Origin: Bacteroidota bacterium | GTDB taxonomy: Bacteria; Bacteroidota; Bacteroidia; Cytophagales; Cyclobacteriaceae | Length of the DNA: 64,000 bases | Reading direction: 5' to 3' | Assembly: GCA_016191555.1 (NCBI GenBank) | Contig: JACPVX010000013.1 | Span: forward strand, 1 to 64,000 | Part shown: piece by piece, positions 25,181 through 32,870 of the stretch | How positions within the stretch are numbered: position 1 is the stretch's first letter | How the letters are laid out: each line of letters opens with the position of its first letter | Made by a program: the position numbers and the translations under genes | The notes under the pieces: model-generated | The model's database searches: none | What the model saw: only the letters and a program-made list of their open reading frames with translations | Told to the model about the DNA's origin: nothing

Positions 25181-26956
25181 TTAGTAAAGTTGGTACTCGG
25201 GCGATTGCATCATCGCGTTAAACAAATTTTTGAGTTGCATTGCTATCGTCTCCGGATCGGAATTGCTATTCCATCGGGTGGTCCAGGCCGTTTCCGGATT
25301 GGCGTCAATGATGCCTAAGAATGCGCTGAGAAAATAATTCATTCGTGCGGCCGTCAATCCCGAATTCGTGTCGGCACCTGCGGTATAGGTAAGATTTTCA
25401 TTAACAGGTAAAAGGTATTTCGCCAACTCGATGATCAGGCTGCGTGCATCTGAAGCAATGGCATTACTAAATTTTGTTTTTACGAAGTTGACCACATCAA
25501 TTTGTAATGCATTCGGCATAGTAGAACCCATTACTAACTCATTGATAAAATTGTAGCGCTCGGCTAAGTAGTTCGTTGAAATCCAGCTGCGATGGTAAAT
25601 TGGATATTGATGGTACGCGTCATAACCAGCCACATCAAACGGATCATAAAATGGCATGCCCATTAATCCAAGCCCACGAATCAGGCCAACCGTTTGTTCG
25701 TAGAAGTCTGCCGGTTGAGTTGTGTAATCAGCAAGCTGCACATTGAAAAATCGGAGTGTACCAACCACCAGATCCAAAGGCGACTTAATAATTCCTCCAA
25801 AGTTGTCATCATTTACTCCTGCTGCTGCATCGTAAAAGTGTTGGCTTTGAAAGAGTTCTTCTAAAACAGGTTGTAGTTTAAAATCGTTGGCTGTAAATGT
25901 GTCCGCCAAATCTTTAATGACAGAATCATCCATGGTTTGATCAATGGAATGATACACATAGAAGCGATAGATTCTTCGGCAAATATTTCGGGCTGTTTCG
26001 GGTTGTGCGTAAATCTGATCGATCAATTTGCTGATTTCATCCAGGGCACTTGCTTCGGTGGCATTGCTTCCGTTTAGCAAGAGTGGATCTGGTTGAATGG
26101 TTTGATTGGCAAATCGACTACTAAAAGTCTTCACACTGTTATCGTGAGCAGAGGCATTGGTTTTACTTCCTTTTACTTTTCCTCTGGGTAATTTTGTGTC
26201 GGGGTCGACATGAACAAAGTTACCCAGTTGATCTTTTTCAAAGCTAAAATCCAAATCCCATCCCGAGAGAACTCGCGCAGCGGCTTGAATATCGGCTTCT
26301 TTGTAAACTACATAGTCGCCAGGCTCAGTGCCGGATAATGTAAAGCCTTCCAGCCCTCGACCAATCGTGTACAATTCATGCAGCTCGCGCGCGTAATTTT
26401 CTTGCGGGTTACCACCTTTTACATTCAAGTAGCCATCCAGTACTTTGAGCATCGCATTGTCTACACTCACTTTTTTGGCGAGTTCTTTAAAATTGTAGGT
26501 GGAACCCGCATTCTTATCAAAAGCAAAAAGCCGGAATAATTGATTTTGAAAATAAACTGCCCGGCTGTCATCTACTTTTGAAATGATGGTGGTGAGAACT
26601 GTGTGGATGAAAAAGACAATCTTTTCGCGAGTAGCATAAGCAACCGATTGGTTTGTGGCAATGCCCTGACTCAGCATTTGGGCAATGAACCAGCCTTTAA
26701 AATTATCTTGTAACTCTAGATTACCGCTGTTGACATTTTCAATGACTCCAGATAGAAACCATTCTTTTCCTGTTTTTGTGTCAACAGGCAGAATCGGATC
26801 GGGTAGAGGTTGCTGAAAAAGCAGAGTAACTGCTTGCGCAGCAGTAAGAGTAGCAAAACTATCAATCAATTCTTTGGTGGGGCCAAAGGATGCACGGTGC
26901 AATAAGTGCGCAGCTCTCTTAGGTCCTAGAATTCCGGTAAATGGGGATAACGGCAT
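25181..26956 (-). CDS. DUF1800 family protein
   Basis: 591 residues, first gene of the operon. Family features: an N-terminal GPKRAAHLLHRASFGPTKE block, ENYARELHELYTIGRG in the middle (residues near 185-200), a Tyr/Trp-rich QAARVLSGWDLDF region, and FYDPFDVAGYDAYHQYPIYH near the end. DUF1800 proteins are all-helical, often with a partner DUF1501 protein encoded next door, and are of unknown activity. No clear signal peptide is present, so it may be exported with its partner or stay inside. The operon upstream gap holds no other gene. Confidence 0.92.
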   Translation of the reverse strand: MPLSPFTGILGPKRAAHLLHRASFGPTKELIDSFATLTAAQAVTLLFQQPLPDPILPVDTKTGKEWFLSGVIENVNSGNLELQDNFKGWFIAQMLSQGIATNQSVAYATREKIVFFIHTVLTTIISKVDDSRAVYFQNQLFRLFAFDKNAGSTYNFKELAKKVSVDNAMLKVLDGYLNVKGGNPQENYARELHELYTIGRGLEGFTLSGTEPGDYVVYKEADIQAAARVLSGWDLDFSFEKDQLGNFVHVDPDTKLPRGKVKGSKTNASAHDNSVKTFSSRFANQTIQPDPLLLNGSNATEASALDEISKLIDQIYAQPETARNICRRIYRFYVYHSIDQTMDDSVIKDLADTFTANDFKLQPVLEELFQSQHFYDAAAGVNDDNFGGIIKSPLDLVVGTLRFFNVQLADYTTQPADFYEQTVGLIRGLGLMGMPFYDPFDVAGYDAYHQYPIYHRSWISTNYLAERYNFINELVMGSTMPNALQIDVVNFVKTKFSNAIASDARSLIIELAKYLLPVNENLTYTAGADTNSGLTAARMNYFLSAFLGIIDANPETAWTTRWNSNSDPETIAMQLKNLFNAMMQSPEYQLY

Positions 26957-27081
26957 CTAAAATTTTATTTTTGTTAAAGTTAATCCGACAAAAACAGACA
27001 ATCATTCACATTACCTGTTAAAGAGTCTTTTTTAGCGATCATTGCTCATATTTTTCTTTGATCAAGAATTACTTCAATTTT

Positions 27082-27166
27082 GTTTAACCTTGACGAATGA
27101 ATTCTGACGCTGTTGTCTTGGCTTCATTGTCAAGGTTAAACCCTGACAATCTAAAAGATTCGTCAG
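27082..27166. repeat. Double bulged-hairpin intergenic repeat upstream of HMG-CoA lyase
   Basis: Hairpin 1: GTTTAACCTTGACGAATGAA (27082-27101) pairs with TTCATTGTCAAGGTTAAAC (27123-27141), 19 bp with one bulged G. Hairpin 2: CTGACAATCT (27143-27152) pairs with AGATTCGTCAG (27156-27166), 10 bp with one bulged C. Both share a GAC/AAT-ATT/GTC core interrupted by a single unpaired base. A copy of hairpin 2 is at 38757-38783. Confidence 0.8.
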
Positions 27167-27223
27167 ATAGTTAACTCAATTTGTATCACTAAATCATAAT
27201 ATGGGTTTAACCTTTTTAATGTT

Positions 27224-28075
27224 ATGAAAATTATAGAATGTCCGCGCGATGCCATGCAAGGCCTCACCGAATTTATCCCGACTGAAAAGAAAGTGGAATA
27301 CATCAATCAACTACTGAAAGTTGGATTTGATACAATCGACTTTGGAAGTTTTGTTTCCGCGAAAGCAATTCCCCAATTGAGAGATACTGCGGAAGTGTTG
27401 GCGAGTTTGAATCTAACTACTTCGTCCAGTAAACTGTTAGCCATTGTTGCTAACACGCGTGGCGCTGAAGAAGCAAGCAAACATCCAGCAATCCATTGTT
27501 TAGGATTTCCACTCTCTATTTCTGAAACTTTTCAACAACGAAATACCAACAAGTCGATAGCAGAAGCATTGAATACCGTTCGCGAGATTCAATCCATTTG
27601 TTCAAATACAAATCAAGTGTTGGTAACTTACATCAGCATGGGCTTTGGAAATCCGTATAACGATCCGTATGACGTATCGGTGGTGGAGCGATTTGTGGAT
27701 GTGCTGGCAAATCTTCAAGTGAAAGTCATTTCGTTGGCCGATACGATCGGTGTTTCCCAACCCACTCAAATAAATTACTTGTTTACTACGCTATCCAAAC
27801 GTTTTCCGGAAATTGAGTTCGGTGCGCACTTGCATTCCAATCCCGCAACAGCGGTGCAAAAAATTGAAGCAGCTTATCTGGCAGGTTGCAAGCGATTTGA
27901 TGGCGCGATCAAAGGATTTGGGGGATGCCCGATGGCAGAAGACGAGTTGGTAGGAAATCTGGCAACCGAAACGATTCTTTCCTATTTGGACCAACAGTCG
28001 GCAGCGCCTGAGTTAGATCGAGAAGCTTTGCAAAAAGCAATGATCATGGCGGATTCTGTTTTTCCGCATGCGTAA
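27224..28075 (+). CDS. Hydroxymethylglutaryl-CoA lyase family (DRE-TIM metallolyase)
   Basis: 283 residues. The catalytic start motif is ECPRDAMQG (in place of the common GPRDGLQ), followed by TIDFGSFVSAKAIPQLRDT, SLADTIGVS, the metal-binding GAHLHS and FDGAIKGFGGCPMAEDE, where GGCP holds the catalytic cysteine. HMG-CoA lyase splits HMG-CoA to acetoacetate and acetyl-CoA in leucine breakdown. No other leucine-degradation genes lie close. A related lyase or synthase activity cannot be excluded from sequence, but the GGCP motif favours HMG-CoA lyase. Confidence 0.87.
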   Translation: MKIIECPRDAMQGLTEFIPTEKKVEYINQLLKVGFDTIDFGSFVSAKAIPQLRDTAEVLASLNLTTSSSKLLAIVANTRGAEEASKHPAIHCLGFPLSISETFQQRNTNKSIAEALNTVREIQSICSNTNQVLVTYISMGFGNPYNDPYDVSVVERFVDVLANLQVKVISLADTIGVSQPTQINYLFTTLSKRFPEIEFGAHLHSNPATAVQKIEAAYLAGCKRFDGAIKGFGGCPMAEDELVGNLATETILSYLDQQSAAPELDREALQKAMIMADSVFPHA

Positions 28076-28080
28076 GATTT

Positions 28081-29193
28081 TTATTTGCTTAACGCGAACA
28101 ATTTGCCAGGCAACGATTTGATCACTCCTTTGAATTCTAGTTGCAAGAGGAGGGAAGCTAATTTTCCGGGTGACAACGATGTACGGAGGGTTAAGTCATC
28201 AATCATCGCTGGCGAATCTTTGTGTTGCAACACTTGAATAACCAATTGTTCATCGGGATCGAACTCATCTAATAAAAGCGAATATTTTCTCTCTTTTTGG
28301 ATTTCTGGATTTCCGGCAGACCAATTCATTATGTATTCCAGATCTTTTACATTGGTGTAGAGATGCGCTTTATTGGTTTTGATGAGTTTGTTGCAACCTT
28401 CTGAAAAAGTTTCGCCCAAACTTCCGGGGATGGCAAAGACATCTTTGTTATAAGAGTTCGCAATCTCAGCTGTAATCAACGCGCCTCCTTTTTCAGCAGC
28501 CTCTACCACGATCAAGGCATCGCAAAGCCCGGCAATGATTCTGTTTCGAGCCGGAAAATGGTGAGCGTCAGGTTTCGTGCCGAAACAATTTTCGGTCAGA
28601 AGCCCGCCTTGCTCAATCATCTTGTTGGCAGTTTCGCGATGCGATGCCGGATAAATCACGTCCATGCCGCTTCCCATCACACCAATGGTCTGTAGATTAT
28701 TTTTCAGTGATTGTTTGTGCGCATGGATGTCGATGCCATAAGCAAGTCCACTAATGATTAATGCCTGATGTGGCACAAGATCATGAACGAGCTGCTCAAC
28801 AATTTCTTTCCCGTAAGGTGTTGCCTTTCGCGTGCCAACAATTCCAATAGTTTTTAAAGGATTTAGCGATGCATTTCCCTTGTAGTACAAAATGCCGGGC
28901 GCATCTTCTATGTGCTTTAGTCGCAATGGATATTTTTTATCGAGATAAAAGATTAACTCCGTGCCGTTTTTTTCAGCCTTCACCATTTCCTCTTCTGCAA
29001 ATTCAAAGCTTCTTCCTTCCATGATGGAAGCAACGGTGACTTCACCAACACCTGGAACTTTCAGTAGTTTACCTTTCGGAGTTTTGAATACACGATCGGC
29101 CGAGCCGCAATAGCTAATCAATTGCTTGATGAGTCGGTCTCCAATACCCGTAATTTGATGAAGGGCTAAAAAAGAAAGCCTTTCTTGATCCAT
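28081..29193 (-). CDS. dprA: DNA processing protein DprA
   Basis: 370 residues. A Rossmann-like domain carries GIVGTRKATPYGKEI, SGLAYGIDIHAHKQSL, GSGMDVIYPASHRE and LPARNRIIAGLCDALIVVEA-type motifs; an N-terminal helix-hairpin-helix segment (LLKVPGVGEVTVASI) and a C-terminal winged-helix-like domain (LASLLLQLEFKGVIKSLPG) complete the usual layout. DprA loads RecA on incoming single-stranded DNA in natural transformation. Its presence is near universal and does not prove competence. Convergent with the HMG-CoA lyase gene (five-base gap). Confidence 0.96.
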   Translation of the reverse strand: MDQERLSFLALHQITGIGDRLIKQLISYCGSADRVFKTPKGKLLKVPGVGEVTVASIMEGRSFEFAEEEMVKAEKNGTELIFYLDKKYPLRLKHIEDAPGILYYKGNASLNPLKTIGIVGTRKATPYGKEIVEQLVHDLVPHQALIISGLAYGIDIHAHKQSLKNNLQTIGVMGSGMDVIYPASHRETANKMIEQGGLLTENCFGTKPDAHHFPARNRIIAGLCDALIVVEAAEKGGALITAEIANSYNKDVFAIPGSLGETFSEGCNKLIKTNKAHLYTNVKDLEYIMNWSAGNPEIQKERKYSLLLDEFDPDEQLVIQVLQHKDSPAMIDDLTLRTSLSPGKLASLLLQLEFKGVIKSLPGKLFALSK

Positions 29194-29283
29194 AGCTTAG
29201 TTCGAAAAATGATAACCCTGGTTTCGCGAGTGATGAGCGAATGACTTTGGGTTGATGCGAGCTGGGGAATTGCTCTGATTTAC

Positions 29284-29622
29284 TTACGAAAGCTTCTCGC
29301 GCACTTCCACTAAAAAGGATCTTACTTTTTTCAACGAATCCAGTAAATCCATTTTATCACGTACCGATTGGCTATCATTCTTTAACATTTCTTTCGCACC
29401 CTGAAGTGTGAAGCCCTTCTCTTTTACCAAATGATAAATGGTGCGGACGTTTTCGATATCTTCTTTTGTAAACTGACGATTGCCTTTGCGATTCTTTTTA
29501 GGCTGAATAAGATCGAATTCGGTTTCCCAGAAGCGTATAAGAGACGGGGCTACATTAAACTGCTCGGCAACTTCACCGATCGAGTAATATAGCTTCTCAA
29601 TTTCTTTTTCTTTGTACGCCAT
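29284..29622 (-). CDS. MerR family transcriptional regulator (small)
   Basis: 112 residues: an N-terminal MerR-type winged helix (YYSIGEVAEQFNVAPSLIRF, WETEFDLIQPKKNRKGNRQF, FTKEDIENVRTIYHLVKEKG) and a short C-terminal dimerisation helix, without a ligand-binding domain or metal-binding cysteines. This short form is common in Bacteroidota and its effector and targets are unknown. It lies upstream of dprA on the same strand (90-bp gap). A dyad is present just upstream of its start. Confidence 0.92.
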   Translation of the reverse strand: MAYKEKEIEKLYYSIGEVAEQFNVAPSLIRFWETEFDLIQPKKNRKGNRQFTKEDIENVRTIYHLVKEKGFTLQGAKEMLKNDSQSVRDKMDLLDSLKKVRSFLVEVREKLS

Positions 29623-29641
29623 GCAGTGGTTAAGAGGGGTG

Positions 29642-29664
29642 GTTCATTTTATTACAAAATGAAC
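29642..29664. promoter_or_regulatory. Perfect dyad GTTCATTTT-N5-AAAATGAAC upstream of the MerR gene
   Basis: A 9-bp perfect inverted repeat ends 20 bases before the MerR ATG, with no T-tract on either side to make it a terminator. MerR proteins bind such dyads, so autoregulation is possible, but spacing to a promoter cannot be confirmed. Confidence 0.4.
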
Positions 29665-29737
29665 ATGATGCAAAGTAATAATTCTTTGTGCTGGAAGCAA
29701 TGATGGGTAATTTTTTTATCGGCACCCGGCACTTAAA

Positions 29738-30784
29738 TTATTTGGATTTTATTCGAACCCATCCCAAATCATCAATTTCGATTTTGCATTCCGGGAAATC
29801 TTGTTGGGTGAGTAACTGAATGCGCTTTAAAACCCGTTTTTCAGGGTCAATTGCAACAGGGCCGTAAAATGATTGCTTTGTGGAGGTGAGGTGAGCCTTG
29901 TAAAATTTACCAGTGTTGCTGGTAAATACTTTTACGATCGGTGCAAGTCCGTTAATACCCGACACATTGATGCCTCCGTATGTGCAGAAGTTGCCCATGC
30001 TGTAGGCAATGAATCGATCTTTGTAAACTTCCACCGCGCGCGTTACGTGCGGACCATGCCCGAAAACAACATCAGCGCCCACATCGATCAATTGATGTGC
30101 AAATTGATACACGTTGCCGCGATTTTCTCCATGGAAAGGTTCGTTTTTGCGAGGCACATGCTCATGCTGCGGTCCTTCTGCGCCTCCATGAAATGAAACG
30201 ATCACTACATCCACCAGCGAATCCAACTTACGAATGATTCTTTTGGCTTCGTTTAAATCATTGATGCTCGGGCAACCGGTGTTAGGCGCAAATGCTGCCA
30301 TTCCATACTTTACACCATTGCGCTCAAAAACAACATAAGGCTTTGTGGTTTGCCCGGCTTGATAGATGCCTGCACCTTCCAACGCGCGTATGCTGCTTCG
30401 TTTTCCCATATCTCCAAAATCACCGGAATGATTGTTCGCCAAACTCATCACATCAAATCCGGCATTCACCAGATTCTGAACATACTTCTCAGGACTGCGG
30501 AATACATAACAAACTTTCGGATCGCGACAGGTTTTGGCAATACCGCCTTCATTCAACAGCACGCCTTCCAGATTTCCGAAGGTGACATCTGCATTTTGCA
30601 AAATCGGTTCAACCTCTTTCATCAACCCGCGTCCATCATCGGGTGGCAGCTTTCCACCATTGGGATAATTACTCCCCATCATCATATCGCCTACGCCAAT
30701 GAGTGTAACCGTATCTTTTTTAGATTGAGCAAAAACCGAACTGAGCAAACCGCAGATGAATGCGAATAGTAAAGTCGAACGCAT
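29738..30784 (-). CDS. CapA-family (PGA_cap) metallophosphatase-like exported protein
   Basis: 348 residues with a signal peptide (LLFAFICGLLSSVFAQ). The bacterial capsule synthesis protein PGA_cap fold is shown by GVGDMMMGSNYP, a central MSLANNHSGDFG, VIVSFHGGAEGPQHE, and GADVVFGHGPHVTRAVEVY. These proteins are calcineurin-like metallophosphoesterases in the CapA family for poly-gamma-glutamate production, but most Bacteroidota homologues are uncharacterised and no capB/capC gene is here. A periplasmic phosphoesterase-like role is the safe claim. Confidence 0.88.
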   Translation of the reverse strand: MRSTLLFAFICGLLSSVFAQSKKDTVTLIGVGDMMMGSNYPNGGKLPPDDGRGLMKEVEPILQNADVTFGNLEGVLLNEGGIAKTCRDPKVCYVFRSPEKYVQNLVNAGFDVMSLANNHSGDFGDMGKRSSIRALEGAGIYQAGQTTKPYVVFERNGVKYGMAAFAPNTGCPSINDLNEAKRIIRKLDSLVDVVIVSFHGGAEGPQHEHVPRKNEPFHGENRGNVYQFAHQLIDVGADVVFGHGPHVTRAVEVYKDRFIAYSMGNFCTYGGINVSGINGLAPIVKVFTSNTGKFYKAHLTSTKQSFYGPVAIDPEKRVLKRIQLLTQQDFPECKIEIDDLGWVRIKSK

Positions 30785-30826
30785 GTTGTTAAGATGAAAT
30801 GAGCCGCGAAAATAGAAAAAATCAGA

Positions 30827-31783
30827 TCAATCTAACGAAGTGGTTGACTGACTGCCCAATTCGATCAGCTTTTCGTATTCTTTATTGCTCAAATCGCGCT
30901 GAAAGAAGTTGATCGGGTTGATCGGTACATTTTTATAATGCACTTCGTAGTGCAAATGTGGTCCGGCTGAAACGCCCGTGTTACCCACATAGCCAATGAT
31001 TTGTCCGCGCTTGATCATTTGTCCCGGTTCTACAATGTATCGGGTCAAGTGTGCGTAGCGGGTTTCAAATCCAAAACCATGATCAAGGTAAATCACATTG
31101 CCATAGGTAGAGAAGCCTGTATACATCACAACGGCATCGCCCGTGGCATAAACGGGTGAGCCCATGGGAGCCGTAAAATCTAATCCATTGTGTGGACGAA
31201 TGTACCCAAGTGTAGGGTGCATGCGCATTCCGAAAATAGTGTGAAGTTGTTTTAGATCTTTGTTGTTGATGGGTTGAATCGCAGGACGTGAAGCCCACAT
31301 CTTTTGTTTTTTCTGCAACTCTTCTTTGAGTTGTTGCATGGACTGTGTTTCTATGTCAAGTCGGTTTTTAATCTTCTCGGCCTTATCATACACATATTTA
31401 ATGATCGGATAAGAGATACCCGCACTTTCTTTTTCTCTACCACCCACACCGGCTTCGCGTTGGGTAGGCGAGAGGGGATCTAAATCTAAAATGATCCGAT
31501 AGTTGTGATCGTCATTTTTCTCCAATGAAGTAAGTTGCTCTGCACTGCGCGTAAACTGACGATTTAATACTTGCCACTCTGCTTTCAGTTGAGCGTTTTC
31601 TTCCAACTGAAGCGTTTCGTCCAAAAATGGATATTTGAAATGAAAATAAATACTACCGGCTAATCCGATCAAGAAACAGACCGAAAGAAACCGCATCGCT
31701 TTTCTACCAAAAGCTTTTGGCGTAACGATGATGGGCTCGTACTTACACGTTTCTTGGTTATATGTGTATCTGATCTTCGCCAT
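30827..31783 (-). CDS. M23 family metallopeptidase, single-pass membrane protein
   Basis: 318 residues; the ATG at 31783 overlaps the stop of the upstream M23 gene (ATGA), so the TTG one codon earlier is not used. Layout: cytoplasmic tail, transmembrane helix (about 31-49), coiled coil (60-160) and LytM/M23 domain with zinc ligands in GMRMHP, HNGLDF, and GPHLHYEV. The catalytic set looks intact, so it may cut peptidoglycan cross-links; many Bacteroidota homologues instead act in cell-envelope assembly. Co-translated with the paralogue. Confidence 0.93.
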   Translation of the reverse strand: MAKIRYTYNQETCKYEPIIVTPKAFGRKAMRFLSVCFLIGLAGSIYFHFKYPFLDETLQLEENAQLKAEWQVLNRQFTRSAEQLTSLEKNDDHNYRIILDLDPLSPTQREAGVGGREKESAGISYPIIKYVYDKAEKIKNRLDIETQSMQQLKEELQKKQKMWASRPAIQPINNKDLKQLHTIFGMRMHPTLGYIRPHNGLDFTAPMGSPVYATGDAVVMYTGFSTYGNVIYLDHGFGFETRYAHLTRYIVEPGQMIKRGQIIGYVGNTGVSAGPHLHYEVHYKNVPINPINFFQRDLSNKEYEKLIELGSQSTTSLD

Positions 31784-32754
31784 CAATCCAGCGATTGGTT
31801 TTGTTTGGTACTATTATAAAGCATCTGTTGAAACTGTGCACTGGTTAAACCACCGATGATATAATAAATCGGATTTACATTTTTTCCACTTTTGATAATC
31901 TCGTAATGCAAGTGCGGTGCAATCGATCCGCCACTCGAACCGACTACTCCAATTGCTTGTCCTTTAGTCACTTTTTGTCCGTAGCGCACCTTCAATTCTC
32001 CTAGGTGGGCATAGCGAGTAATGATTCCGTTTCCGTGATCAATTTCTAAATAGGTTCCAAACCCGGCAACCAAACTACTTTGACTGGCTAAAATGACGGT
32101 ACCACTGGCACTGGCGATCACATCCGTGCCAACAGGCAAGGCAATATCTACCCCATCATGGTGGTAAAGACCTTTATGAAATGGATTAATGCGCTTTCCA
32201 AAACCGGAAACCAGCTTATCGACCTCAAATCCGGCCACGGGAGCAATCGTGGGTAACGATTTGATGGCTGAAATATCACTCCTATATATATGTGCAGATT
32301 GGCTGAATGCCTGATTGGTTGTTTTGGCTTTGTTATATAATAAATCCGATTGTTGACGTGTGGTTTGTTCCCACTCCCCAAACAATTCGGGCTCGGCTGT
32401 CAGAATCTGGTCTTTTTCTACTTTTGAATTGTCCGTGGGCAGGTTGGCCTTCGCCTCAAAAATCTGCTCATATAGGTGAGTATCTTCTTCTTTTAATTGA
32501 TGGATGCGCTCGTTCGATTCTTTTAGGCTTCCTGCCAACACCACTTTATATTCTTTTAAAGCCGCATTTTCTGCCCGAAGCGTCTTTTCCAGAGGGGTCT
32601 CCACAAAATAGTTTTGAAGCATGACTAATCCCACAAAGAAAAGCCCACCTAAAACGATATAGCCAAAAGCGCTGAAGGCAATACTCAGCACAGAAACACT
32701 TGCTCTTTCATACCGCAAGGTTTTAGGGTTATATCTAAACTTAGTTTCAGCCAA
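31783..32754 (-). CDS. M23 family metallopeptidase, paralogue of the next gene
   Basis: 323 residues with the same layout as its downstream neighbour: short N-terminus, membrane helix (about 22-48, SVLSIAFSAFGYIVLGGLFF), coiled coil, and a C-terminal M23 domain (SGFGKRINPFHKG, HDGVDIALPVGTDV, GNGIITRYAHLGEL, HLHYEI). Similar start motifs (KFRYNPKTLRYER here, KIRYTYNQETCKYEP in the paralogue) mark a tandem duplication. It is the first gene of the pair and divergent from alaS. Confidence 0.93.
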   Translation of the reverse strand: MAETKFRYNPKTLRYERASVSVLSIAFSAFGYIVLGGLFFVGLVMLQNYFVETPLEKTLRAENAALKEYKVVLAGSLKESNERIHQLKEEDTHLYEQIFEAKANLPTDNSKVEKDQILTAEPELFGEWEQTTRQQSDLLYNKAKTTNQAFSQSAHIYRSDISAIKSLPTIAPVAGFEVDKLVSGFGKRINPFHKGLYHHDGVDIALPVGTDVIASASGTVILASQSSLVAGFGTYLEIDHGNGIITRYAHLGELKVRYGQKVTKGQAIGVVGSSGGSIAPHLHYEIIKSGKNVNPIYYIIGGLTSAQFQQMLYNSTKQNQSLD

Positions 32755-32870
32755 CTTTTACACGTTTTCTTTTATAATGCCCTCAATGGGTTAATTTTGT
32801 GCTTTTGATTGTTAAACAACCCATAAAAATAGGGAAATACTTTTCCCAACCAAAAGCTTAAATCGACCAA

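Noticed and set aside
30292..30769. Plus-strand ORFs under the CapA-like gene
   Set aside because: Opposite-strand shadows; the minus-strand frame shows full PGA_cap motifs.
31435..31474. GC-rich imperfect palindrome inside the first M23 gene, which looked like an in-frame REP insertion
   Set aside because: The encoded segment (DPLSPTQREAGVGG) corresponds to a motif usual at this place in Bacteroidota M23 proteins (DPIP...REAGFGG), so it is native coding sequence.
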